Shown here one piece after another: positions 58,801 to 64,000 of a stretch of DNA of 64,000 bases. Source of the DNA: Mycteria americana (Eukaryota; Chordata; Aves; Ciconiiformes; Ciconiidae); assembly GCF_035582795.1 (NCBI RefSeq), contig NC_134366.1, positions 109,189,756 through 109,253,755 of the forward strand. Direction: 5' to 3'. The notes beneath the pieces were generated by a model. The model was not told the DNA's origin. It worked only from the letters and a program-made list of their open reading frames with translations, and did not search any database. A program made the translations under genes and the position numbers. How positions within the stretch are numbered: position 1 is the stretch's first letter; every line of letters begins with the position of its first letter.

Positions 58801-61800
58801 CTACGGGGCACTTTGCGGGTGCTGCCCAGCAGGACTGACGGGCAGTGCAGCAGATGACGGGGCAGCCCCTGCTCTGGGTTACAAACAACCGCTGGCTTCG
58901 CTGGGAGGTCCTCAGTGAGATCAGTCCCTGGTTAAGGCAGCCCATGTCTTCAGAGGTAAAACAGAAGCCCGTGGCCCCACTGTTTAACCAAGCCCCAGAC
59001 AAGGCTGCGATGTTCAAGAGCAGAAACGAATTTCTGCATGTGAGCTGGAGAGATTGTCTGCAACACACAGAGTGATGGCAGCGCATGACAGCCCCCCGGG
59101 ACATGGAACTTGTCTGTTCGTGCTCGCAACTAACTAGCACAACCTTTTAGAGGGTTTTTTTCAGAGCCCAAGCACAGCAAATGTGATTTTAAACATCCAG
59201 CAAGCCACTCTAGCAAGTGAGGTTATCAGGGTTTTCCTGACGAATCAAAACATACTGCAGCTTCCTCTTAGCAATGAGTTGACCCTTCCATCTTAGATAT
59301 AATTAGCTTGCTTTTCCCAGGCTGAAGCAATACAGAGCAAGTCTGATTCCAGCACCTTTAGTGCTGAGCTGGACACTTTGCTGACTCACAAGTATGAGAA
59401 AAAGGGAGGGTTTTGGCTTAAATACAAGAGTACACAGTAAATATGCAGCTGGGGGAGGTGAGCTCAAACTATGTCCACACACAGAGCAGATTTGGTATGA
59501 ACAATATTTATGTGGACTGCTGAAGAAAATGCAGATGTCAGCAGCAGGGAGTATTATCAAGGAAAAGGCACCAAATTAATAAAGAAGGACACCTGAGTAG
59601 TTTTTCAGAGCTGAAATGGAGTGGAGAAAGAGTGAATTGTGGTCTGCCTCCAGGCAGGTATGTCCTGAAAGTCCATGGCCTATGTTACGCAAAAGTCAGA
59701 CTAATATTCTTTTCTGGCTTTAATGCTTATGATGAGGGATTCCTTTAGCTTTGCAGAGTGTATAAATCAGAAGTTACTTATGCAAATGGCTGCTTGGATA
59801 CTCAAGTGCATGGATCTGGATGTAGATGTTAAAGATACAAGCAACAATGCATATCAACCACGACCACAAAATATCCCAGAGGCAAAAAACTTTTGAAGTT
59901 AAGGAGATCCCATGGTTCCAGGCAATGAAATTTGCCATTGCACTACTTCAGGCGCCAGGTGTTTTGGAGGTTTTTGTTTTCTTCTGAGGCTTTTTTTTGG
60001 TTCAGTGACTCCTTTTCCTCTCTTCCCATTTGTCTTCACCAGCAAATTGTGTTCTCCAGTAAAACACCGTTCGTGGCGAGAGACCTCCTGGATAAGCTGT
60101 CCAGGCAGATCCTTGTGATGGAGAATATCGCAGAGATCAGCACTGAGAACTTGGGAAACATCACCTCCCTTACTGATGGTAAGAGACAAGTTAGGGGGTT
60201 TCCTTCTGAAAAGGGTTTGTTTGGGCATGCGTGCCTGCTGAAGTAATCGCTGTGCAGAGCTCACCGTCACTGCAGGAGATGCCACCGTAGTAAGGTCGAC
60301 TCACAGCTACCAGCAGATGTAGCAGTCACCAGAGTTGGTCAGGGGCCTTATTCTATCTTCAGCGTTGGTATCCAGAAATAAGCAGGTGAAAAGAGAAAGG
60401 ATTTATCCTTATCCTGCTTGATGTGCAGAAGATGCACAAAGGTCGTTGCTGCGGTGGGATGGGGATGCTGCCACCTCTGAAGAGCCAAAATCTTCCACCT
60501 CTCTTTCCTGAGGAAATACAGGATCTGCCTTATACTATCAGAGGCATAATACATCTCCTCGAACGGTTTACCTTGGAAAAGTTTGACAAACACTTAGTTA
60601 CTCACGCTTGTGAACACTCTGGCAGGAGAGGTAAATATACCATGGTGTGTTTACTTTGTTTATCAGAAAATTGAGGCGAAATTGAGTGACTTACCCAAGA
60701 CCACAGAGCAGTGCTAGGACAGGGACCAGTCTTGTGCAGACCATTTGCAGTATTCCCCTAGTATTTTATGGTATTTAAAAGGATGAGACATCAGTGGCCA
60801 GAACTGAATCAGGAGCAAATTTTCTCACATCTACCACGGGTAATGGAAAAAACATGTTACAAGCTTGGGGTGAGCACATGCTCATGCTCTGTGAAGGGCA
60901 CAGGGCGACCCACCAAACAGTAACTGTCCATCAGTGGGCTGGGGTGAGATCTCCTCCACTCTTGCCATCTTTTCTCTTCTGGAAGTCAATGATTCCAGCA
61001 CGGCTTTGTTTCATCATTCATTTTGTTTTCTCCTCCAGCAATTCCAGAGTTCCACAAGAAGCTGTCGCTGCTGGCTTTCTGGATGAAGTGTACTGGCCCT
61101 TCAGGAGTGTATCACACATCTGCAGACAAGATGATGAAGCAGCTGGATATCAATTTTGCCACTACTGTGAATGAGGAGTGTCCAGGACTTGCAGAAACAG
61201 GTACCAACTGCTGCAAAAAAATTGTGTCGGTCATCAAAATGGAGAACAGTTGTTCCTCCACACAACAGAAGTTGTGTACTGGGCTTTACTCAACCTTCAT
61301 TGCTTTGTTTTCCAACCCCTTGGAGGTCTGTTTGGCCATGGCTCCAAGATCTCATTTGAAAGCTAACGCTGCAACTCTTGAAACAGTTTTGGCCCAAAAT
61401 AATCAGATCAGAATAGGAGAAAAAGGTGAGGTCAGCAGAAAAGAAAATACTGTTTTAAGGTTTATGAGCTAATCGGAAGCTAAGTCTCTTCCCAAATACA
61501 GGTTTGTAAGTGATTCAGTGAAGCAGGAATCCTCTCACTTAATTTTATGTGTCTGTATAATGTCCGTGTCCCATTACAGTTCACTGGGGTGGAATTAATA
61601 TACATCCAAGTGAGCCTGTCTGAATAGAGGTTCCTATTTGGAGTGAGATGTACCACATTGACAAGCTCTCCCTGGGCTAGCACGGGGATGTAGGCTGACT
61701 TGCTCAGATGTAGGCACCTGCATTGCCGATGCCTACCCAGGGCAGTGTTTTTCTTCCTGCTCCATGCTACAGCTCTCACAGACAGTGCCTCAAACTAGCT

Positions 61801-63610
61801 TTCTGCATGCCACATGCTCACACAGGAACATAAAAACAAGCAAAGCCAAATTCTGCTTCTAGTTCAGTGGCATGGCGGAGATGTAACTGGCTGTGCATGT
61901 GGATATGTGTTTGGTGATTCAGGATGTCGTTTGGGTAGAAAGGATGCTGTATCGGATAGGAAGCTGCACTAGCCATCCGTAAACTGGCAGAGGTTCGTCC
62001 TTACAAAGATACCCTCTGGTGACGAGGTCTAGACAGGGAGAAGGTCCATCTAGCTTCTAACCTAACCACGGTTGAGGTTAGAAACGTTGGGAAGTATCTG
62101 GCTTTGCAAATACGTTTCTTTCTTTCTGGCTTTGAAGTGGACTGCGGCATTTTGCCAGCAGCTTTTGCTCTCACTAACGCATCCCTTTGTCTGCGGCTGC
62201 CTGCAGTCTTCAGGATCCTGGTGTCTCAGATCCTGGACCGGACGGAGCCCGTCCTCTACTCCAGCATGTCCTCCGAGATCATCACTGTCTTTCAGTATTA
62301 CAACTATTTTGCCAGCCACAGTGTTAATGACCTTGGAAGCTATTTGCTGCAGCTTGCAAAAGAAGGTAGGTATACAAATTCTGGTGGCTAACGGGGGAGT
62401 ATATCAGTGTCCTGAGCTCAGCACAAAACAGTTCAGCCTTGAGGCTGATTTTACAAAAGAACAGGGGAAAGGAGACAAGGAAGTACCTCGGATACTAAGT
62501 CTGAACGCACTTGAACAGTTGTACATATCAAGGAAAAGGAGCTGATGCAGATACACCCTCAGTAATTTCTATTTCCATATTTGAAAGGGAAAAAAATGTG
62601 TTGAAAGTGTTAGCTTTTAGGAAATGGCTGATGGTGGTGGGCTGGGCCCAAGGTCTGGGAAGTTTTCTGTGCCCACAGCTTGGATGACGTTCCGGTCTTT
62701 CACCATCCTTTATGGAGAGACCTTCTGAAGTGCTGAGATCTTCTCAGGAGCCAAGGGATCACAGCACCTCAGTGTTTGGCAGGGTCTGCCACCAAGGGCT
62801 AAAGAGAGAAGCAGATGCTCCACAGACCCTAGCAATCCCTAGCAAGCCAAGTTTTCTTCTCTATTTGAGAGGGAGTTTGAGGAACCTTGCCTAGTTTTCA
62901 TTTTTATTTGGGCATACTGGGGAGCTTTTGCTCAAAAACCTGGAAGGAAAAAGGCATTCCAGCCCACCTCAGAAACACATTAGCCCTTGCTCTTGATGGC
63001 AGACATCAATCTGCCTAGGAAAAGCTCTCACAAAAATGCCCTGGAAGGCAATACACTGACGATATTGGGTTTCACTTGTCATAGGGAGGATTTACATCTT
63101 CCAGCAGAAAGTGAAGTTTTGACAGGTAGGCCCTTAACTCTGGGTAGGCGTAAGTGCCGCAGTGTCCCAACTAGCCCATCTACTCATCTCCTTTGGTAGA
63201 ACATCTGAGAAGCTGGCTCAACTTAAAGCCCAGACAATTCCCCATGCAGACACACCACAATATGGATCCATTGCAATTGCTCAAATGGGGGTTTTTCATG
63301 TCCTTTGTGTGTATAGTAAAAATTGAAGATTGCTAGCAGAGAAAGGAGCAATCTGAAATATCGAGAGAATAAAATAAGTAACAAGGACCTTCCTCTTGCA
63401 CTTCTAGCCTCTGTGGTTCAGGTGCTGCAGTCAGTGAAAGATGGAAAACTGCAGCAAAATGTGGCCAAAATAAACTCCAATAACCTTCCACCACAGCAAG
63501 AAGTTCTGAGAGCTTTGGCTTTACTTCTCAGTGAAAATAAAAATGAAGTCAGTGAGACTGTGGCATCACTTCTGACAGCTACCGCAGAAAACAGGCACTT
63601 CAGAGAGAAG
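34722..63610 (+). CDS. RIPOR2: RIPOR2 (Rho family-interacting cell polarization regulator 2), 18 exons, 3' incomplete
   Basis: Joined coding exons are 34722-34822, 36071-36226, 36856-36934, 37153-37176, 38219-38272, 41171-41320, 42293-42356, 46721-46764, 48165-48290, 49558-49706, 50888-51017, 53027-53713, 56397-56581, 58419-58587, 60043-60178, 61039-61200, 62207-62365 and 63408-63610: 2778 nt, 926 codons, every junction in phase. The protein begins [20 protein letters not shown] and matches vertebrate RIPOR2 throughout. In order: Ser-rich basic N-terminus with RSQS and RRSRCNS (about 18-38); conserved RIPOR/PL48 helical, coiled-coil region (about 75-190); a probable beta-rich, C2-like segment (about 210-318); a variable Ser/Thr-rich linker (360-560); [10 protein letters not shown] and an acidic DDED/glycine patch (594-636); a C-terminal ARM/HEAT-like helical part (about 690 onward). 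Known family role: cytoplasmic, 14-3-3-binding inhibitor of RHOA that controls cell polarity, migration, myoblast differentiation and hair-cell stereocilia; human variants cause deafness. Human RIPOR2 is about 1068 residues, so the last exon(s) lie past the window. Confidence 0.96.
34823..36070 (+). other. RIPOR2: Intron 1 (GC-AG class)
   Basis: Donor AG|GCAAGT, acceptor CATTTTGCAG. The rest of the donor matches the strong consensus that GC introns usually need. It contains a perfect hairpin at 35534-35556. No exon-like segment is recognised in its 1248 bases. Confidence 0.9.
35534..35556. repeat. Perfect 9-bp hairpin in intron 1
   Basis: ATAGGTGCC (35534-35542) and GGCACCTAT (35548-35556) flank the loop AAAGA. 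It could fold in the pre-mRNA of the GC-AG intron. No known family is recognised. Confidence 0.75.
36071..36226 (+). CDS. RIPOR2: RIPOR2 coding exon 2
   Basis: Residues 34-86: [20 protein letters not shown] and on to the highly conserved [12 protein letters not shown]. It begins the helical RIPOR/PL48 region. The acceptor is TTTTGCAG|GTGTAAC and the donor GGA|GTAAGA. The exon ends in phase 2, completed by C of the next exon to make Asp. Confidence 0.96.
36227..36855 (+). other. RIPOR2: Intron 2
   Basis: GTAAGA to GTTTACAG, 629 bases. Open frames within it are chance; no repeats or extra exon are recognised. Confidence 0.9.
36856..36934 (+). CDS. RIPOR2: RIPOR2 coding exon 3
   Basis: Residues 86-112: [20 protein letters not shown] followed by MKRNSRL. 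Heptad-like Leu spacing marks an amphipathic coiled-coil helix. Acceptor TTTACAG, donor CTG|GTACGT, phase 0 exit. The next intron is only 218 bases (36935-37152). Confidence 0.96.
37153..37176 (+). CDS. RIPOR2: RIPOR2 coding exon 4 (24-nt microexon)
   Basis: Eight codons, GVLYDLDK (residues 113-120), between TCTGTTGCAG and GTACGT. Both ends are phase 0, so skipping it would keep the frame. The peptide is conserved in RIPOR2. Confidence 0.96.
37177..38218 (+). other. RIPOR2: Intron 4
   Basis: GTACGT to TCCTTCAG, 1042 bases. The 166-codon open frame that runs over exon 4 into this intron has no family match and lies in GC-rich sequence (37430-37690). It is not called. Confidence 0.85.
38219..38272 (+). 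CDS. RIPOR2: RIPOR2 coding exon 5
   Basis: Eighteen codons, [18 protein letters not shown] (residues 121-138), continuing the conserved helix. Acceptor TCCTTCAG, donor AAG|GTAATG, phase 0 at both ends. Confidence 0.96.
40245..40267. repeat. (TA)n run in intron 5
   Basis: GTATATATATATGTATATATATACG, followed by a short CA run. Simple sequence and likely polymorphic. Confidence 0.9.
40501..40613 (+). repeat. Dispersed direct repeat, copy 1 (intron 5)
   Basis: About 113 bases from CTTTAAGAAGATGACTAG to GCTGATTTTGACTA match 42690-42807 with only a few substitutions and small gaps. Shared words include GGAAATTATGTGAATGCC and CATCAGCTGTTTCTAAGTCC. I do not recognise the family. Either a small duplicated block or two copies of an unnamed repeat. 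Confidence 0.85.
41171..41320 (+). CDS. RIPOR2: RIPOR2 coding exon 6
   Basis: Fifty codons (residues 139-188) from [14 protein letters not shown] to [15 protein letters not shown]. Helical, highly conserved part of the PL48/RIPOR domain. Acceptor CCCACTAG, donor GAG|GTACAT, phase 0 at both ends. Confidence 0.96.
41321..42292 (+). other. RIPOR2: Intron 6
   Basis: GTACAT to CGAACACAG, 972 bases. It has an A-rich tract (42203-42244) shortly before the acceptor. The minus-strand open frame 41710-42096 resembles no known protein. Confidence 0.85.
42203..42244. repeat. A-rich tract
   Basis: Runs of A broken by G and CCC, about 50 bases before exon 7. Possibly the decayed tail of a retroposed element, but no body is recognisable. 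Confidence 0.7.
42293..42356 (+). CDS. RIPOR2: RIPOR2 coding exon 7
   Basis: [21 protein letters not shown] (residues 189-209) plus the first base of Gly210. Acceptor GAACACAG|AACATG, donor AAAG|GTAATT. Ends in phase 1. Confidence 0.96.
42690..42807 (+). repeat. Dispersed direct repeat, copy 2 (intron 7)
   Basis: Second copy of the block at 40501-40613, same orientation, 2189 bases downstream. Begins CTTTAAGATGATGACTGG and ends GCTGATTCTGACTACT. Exons 6 and 7 lie between the copies. Confidence 0.85.
42922..42983 (+). other. RIPOR2: Exon-like 62-nt segment in intron 7
   Basis: Bounded by TTTACGACAG at 42921 and CACCAG|GTATTG at 42984. From exon 7 (phase 1) it reads open as [21 protein letters not shown]. 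Its 62 bases are not a multiple of three and end in phase 0, so splicing on to exon 8 would shift the frame. It may be a poison exon, part of an unseen alternative exon chain, or chance. Confidence 0.3.
43903..43938. repeat. 18-bp tandem duplication with palindromic core
   Basis: CTATCTAGATAGTTTTCC is followed by CTATCTAGATAGTTTGCC. Each copy carries the perfect 12-bp palindrome CTATCTAGATAG, which also holds a GATA core on each strand. Confidence 0.9.
44423..44540 (+). repeat. CR1 LINE 3' tail fragment
   Basis: CGTGGTGCTTAGGGACATGG, GGTGGTCTTGGTAGTGTTAG, GGTTGGACTTGATGATC, TTTTCCAACC and a tail of three GATTCTGT units. It is the same CR1 subfamily and orientation as the copy at 50233. The tail shows GATTCTGTG instead of GATTCTATG. 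Confidence 0.95.
46356..46720 (+). promoter_or_regulatory. RIPOR2: Candidate internal promoter: CRE plus CpG-rich block before exon 8
   Basis: A perfect cAMP-response element TGACGTCA lies at 46356-46363. It is followed by an AT patch with the hairpin AATTATT/AATAATT (46388-46405), then from about 46515 by a GC box (GGGGGGGCGGG) and about 200 bases dense in CpG up to the exon 8 acceptor. Its frame in phase with exon 8 stays open for roughly 60 codons but has no ATG; the first downstream in-frame Met is in exon 9 (IFMRYG, residue 227). A transcript starting here would encode an N-truncated RIPOR2 lacking the helical region. Motif and composition are seen; promoter activity is inferred. Confidence 0.4.
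46721..46764 (+). CDS. RIPOR2: RIPOR2 coding exon 8 (44 nt)
   Basis: Completes Gly210 and adds [14 protein letters not shown] (211-224), a strictly conserved RIPOR signature. Acceptor CCTTCTCAG, donor GAG|GTACGT, phase 0 exit. Confidence 0.96.
46765..48164 (+). other. RIPOR2: Intron 8
   Basis: GTACGT to TTCTTCAG, 1400 bases. Overlapping open frames around 47440-47920 on both strands have no recognisable family and are taken as chance in a GC-rich patch. Confidence 0.85.
48165..48290 (+). CDS. RIPOR2: RIPOR2 coding exon 9
   Basis: Forty-two codons (225-266): [20 protein letters not shown], then KQSWDGEE and a hydrophobic strand [12 protein letters not shown]. Alternating hydrophobic residues suggest beta strands of a C2-like fold (inference). 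Acceptor TTCTTCAG, donor AAG|GTACGC, phase 0 at both ends. Confidence 0.96.
48291..49557 (+). other. RIPOR2: Intron 9
   Basis: GTACGC to TCTCTTCCAG, 1267 bases, without recognisable repeats or coding segments. A local AAAAAACCAT duplication occurs near 49328. Confidence 0.85.
49558..49706 (+). CDS. RIPOR2: RIPOR2 coding exon 10
   Basis: Residues 267-316: [20 protein letters not shown] to the conserved [18 protein letters not shown]. Beta-rich segment. Acceptor CTTCCAG, donor TGGTA|GTAAGT, phase 2 exit completed by C (Tyr316). Confidence 0.96.
49707..50887 (+). other. RIPOR2: Intron 10
   Basis: GTAAGT to GTCCATAG, 1181 bases. It carries the CR1 tail at 50233-50341 and nothing else recognised. 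Confidence 0.85.
50233..50341 (+). repeat. CR1 LINE 3' tail fragment
   Basis: CGTGGTGCTTAGGGACATGG, GGTGGACTTGGCAGTGTTAG, GGTTGGACTCGATGAT, TTTTCCAACC and TAAATGATTCTATGATTCTA. The canonical tail is intact, so this copy is closer to the usual consensus than the one at 44423. Confidence 0.95.
50888..51017 (+). CDS. RIPOR2: RIPOR2 coding exon 11
   Basis: Residues 316-359: [13 protein letters not shown], then [19 protein letters not shown] and KDHSFF. RRMS (338-341) is a basophilic-kinase and possible 14-3-3 motif. Acceptor TCCATAG, donor TTT|GTAAGC, phase 0 exit. Confidence 0.96.
51018..53026 (+). other. RIPOR2: Intron 11, with a probable cassette exon
   Basis: GTAAGC to ATCTTTGCAG, 2009 bases. 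It contains the phase-0 exon candidate 51569-51715. No transposable element is recognised in the remainder. Confidence 0.8.
51569..51715 (+). CDS. RIPOR2: Probable alternative cassette exon of RIPOR2 (49 codons)
   Basis: A pyrimidine-rich run leads to acceptor CAACTGTTGAAG at 51568, and CTATAT|GTGAGT at 51716 is a good donor. Both ends are phase 0, matching exons 11 and 12, so inclusion adds exactly 49 residues between 359 and 360. The peptide reads [15 protein letters not shown], then [11 protein letters not shown], then [15 protein letters not shown] and PKAGLELY: protein-like, with an RRSRSFSD phosphorylation or 14-3-3 motif. Other AG acceptors between 51515 and 51630 are out of phase or lead to a stop. 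I believe similar Ser-rich segments occur in alternative RIPOR forms, but that is memory, not checked. Confidence 0.6.
53027..53713 (+). CDS. RIPOR2: RIPOR2 coding exon 12 (large linker exon)
   Basis: Residues 360-588, 229 codons. It starts [11 protein letters not shown], passes through a Ser/Thr/Pro-rich, probably disordered and fast-evolving segment, and ends in conserved blocks [40 protein letters not shown] and LDDILK. Acceptor TTTGCAG, donor AAA|GTGAGT, phase 0 at both ends. The composition and length fit the regulatory linker between the N-terminal domain and the C-terminal helical part. Confidence 0.96.
53714..56396 (+). other. RIPOR2: Intron 12, with possible read-through terminus
   Basis: GTGAGT to GCCTTTGCAG, 2683 bases. 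Reading on past exon 12 adds 13 codons ([13 protein letters not shown]) before TGA at 53753-53755. AATAAA motifs occur at 55953, 56271 and 56290. A 45-bp tandem duplication lies at 53805-53894. Other open frames (54585-55194) match nothing known. Confidence 0.75.
53805..53894. repeat. 45-bp tandem duplication in intron 12
   Basis: Two copies of a 45-base unit, GGAGATCGGTAAAATTCC to TTTGCTCCTGCTT (53805-53849 and 53850-53894), differ at one base (CGGT versus CAGT). A further GGAG follows. Near identity suggests a recent event. Confidence 0.95.
56397..56581 (+). CDS. RIPOR2: RIPOR2 coding exon 13
   Basis: Residues 589-650: [15 protein letters not shown], then [20 protein letters not shown], a glycine-rich insert [15 protein letters not shown] and [17 protein letters not shown] is a strong 14-3-3/PKC-type motif, and the acidic-glycine patch is a probable low-complexity linker that varies between species. 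Acceptor CTTTGCAG, donor AATAG|GTAAGT, phase 2 exit. Confidence 0.96.
57108..57133. repeat. A-rich run with AATAAAATAAA
   Basis: Poly-A broken by two T residues. Simple sequence; it could be mistaken for a polyadenylation signal. Confidence 0.8.
58355..58368. repeat. (GT)n run
   Basis: Seven GT units preceded by GCGC. Simple repeat about 50 bases before exon 14. Confidence 0.9.
58419..58587 (+). CDS. RIPOR2: RIPOR2 coding exon 14
   Basis: Residues 650-706: [20 protein letters not shown], then [20 protein letters not shown] and [16 protein letters not shown]. Very conserved; it opens the C-terminal helical part. Acceptor CTCCCCAG, donor CAG|GTACTG, phase 0 exit. Confidence 0.96.
58588..60042 (+). 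other. RIPOR2: Intron 14
   Basis: GTACTG to TTCACCAG, 1455 bases. No repeat or exon-like segment is recognised. Confidence 0.85.
60043..60178 (+). CDS. RIPOR2: RIPOR2 coding exon 15
   Basis: Residues 707-752: [20 protein letters not shown], then [20 protein letters not shown] and TSLTD. Helical. Acceptor TTCACCAG, donor GATG|GTAAGA, phase 1 exit. Confidence 0.96.
60179..61038 (+). other. RIPOR2: Intron 15
   Basis: GTAAGA to TCCTCCAG, 860 bases. Nothing further is recognised. Confidence 0.85.
61039..61200 (+). CDS. RIPOR2: RIPOR2 coding exon 16
   Basis: Residues 752-806: [20 protein letters not shown], then [19 protein letters not shown] and ECPGLAET. Acceptor TCCTCCAG, donor ACAG|GTACCA, phase 1 exit. 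Confidence 0.96.
61201..62206 (+). other. RIPOR2: Intron 16
   Basis: GTACCA to GCTGCCTGCAG, 1006 bases. No repeat or exon-like segment is recognised. Confidence 0.85.
62207..62365 (+). CDS. RIPOR2: RIPOR2 coding exon 17
   Basis: Residues 806-859: [20 protein letters not shown], then [19 protein letters not shown] and [21 protein letters not shown]-like helices. Acceptor CTGCAG, donor GAAG|GTAGGT, phase 1 exit. Confidence 0.96.
62366..63407 (+). other. RIPOR2: Intron 17
   Basis: GTAGGT to GCACTTCTAG, 1042 bases. Nothing further is recognised. Confidence 0.85.
63408..63610 (+). CDS. RIPOR2: RIPOR2 coding exon 18 (last in window)
   Basis: Residues 859-926: [19 protein letters not shown], then [20 protein letters not shown] and [12 protein letters not shown]. 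The repeated amphipathic helices fit an ARM-like fold. Acceptor CACTTCTAG, donor AAG|GTAAGT, phase 0 exit. In known RIPOR2 the protein continues for roughly another hundred residues. Confidence 0.96.
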
Positions 63611-64000
63611 GTAAGTGGCAGAAAATCACCTATTGCATAAGAGACCTCTATCATCATGACATTTTTTTCTGCCTGTGTGTCTCGAATGTCTACATGTATA
63701 AAATAATTGCTCCAAGCTTGATTTAAACTGATCCAGAGGGATTTCCTGTCTAATTTTTCTGCAAATATCCAGGTCTGTTTGTGTCGTTTTGCCAGTCTGC
63801 TTCTACCTGTCATTACACTAAACGGGTACTAACCAAAACTCTGCAAATACTGAGTGCTGTGCTCCCCAGCTATCTTCCACACTTCAGCATTTCTGCTGGC
63901 CTGTCTCAGGCTTGGCTGCAGTCCAAGGCTTCAAGGCAACAGTCCCCAGCATCATCAACGCGCAAAGACGTAGGTCTGAGATTTTTATTTTTTTCCCAAA
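63611..64000 (+). other. RIPOR2: Start of intron 18; gene continues past the window
   Basis: GTAAGT begins an intron that runs to the edge. I looked for the conserved continuation of RIPOR2 and found no matching exon in these 390 bases, so the gene is cut off here. Confidence 0.8.

Noticed and set aside
1..64000. tRNA, rRNA, CRISPR, complete retroviral or transposon genes
   Set aside because: No clover-leaf, regular spacer array, reverse transcriptase, integrase or transposase signature was seen in any frame.

Overview
The window is one long stretch of vertebrate, most likely avian, nuclear DNA. The evidence is spliced genes with GT-AG introns, a CpG-island promoter, few interspersed repeats, and CR1 LINE fragments ending in the ATTCTATGA-type 3' tail typical of birds (crocodilians and turtles also carry CR1). 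There are no prokaryotic operons, RNA genes, CRISPR arrays or intact mobile elements. The species cannot be named from the sequence.

The only gene I can support is RIPOR2 (FAM65B / C6orf32 / PL48) on the + strand. Eighteen consecutive coding exons between 34696 and 63610 splice in phase into 926 codons that match the vertebrate RIPOR2 protein from the initiator region into its C-terminal helical region. The last coding exon(s) and 3' UTR lie beyond the right edge. RIPOR2 is an atypical RHOA inhibitor of hair-cell stereocilia, differentiating myoblasts and polarising leukocytes.

Layout. 1-403: a candidate distal first exon with a short coding segment (343-403); its phase lets it splice in frame to the first common exon 34 kb away and add 29 residues. 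404-16599: gene-free sequence with one CR1 tail and simple repeats. 16600-17530: a strong CpG island, the likely main promoter, with a non-coding first exon and a uORF. 17524-34695: a first intron of about 17 kb with a 286-bp CR1 fragment on the minus strand. 34696-63610: the common coding exons. 63611-64000: the start of another intron.

Points beyond a routine annotation: a GC-AG intron after the first common exon; an in-frame 147-nt cassette exon (51569-51715) carrying an RRSRSFSD phospho-motif; a 62-nt exon-like segment in intron 7 that would shift the frame; a second, intragenic CpG-rich block with a perfect CRE just before exon 8; a possible intron-read-through short isoform after residue 588; a dispersed repeat of about 115 bp shared by introns 5 and 7; and several small tandem duplications. 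Together these suggest a gene diversified by alternative promoters, cassette exons and possibly early polyadenylation. I found no novel multi-gene system.
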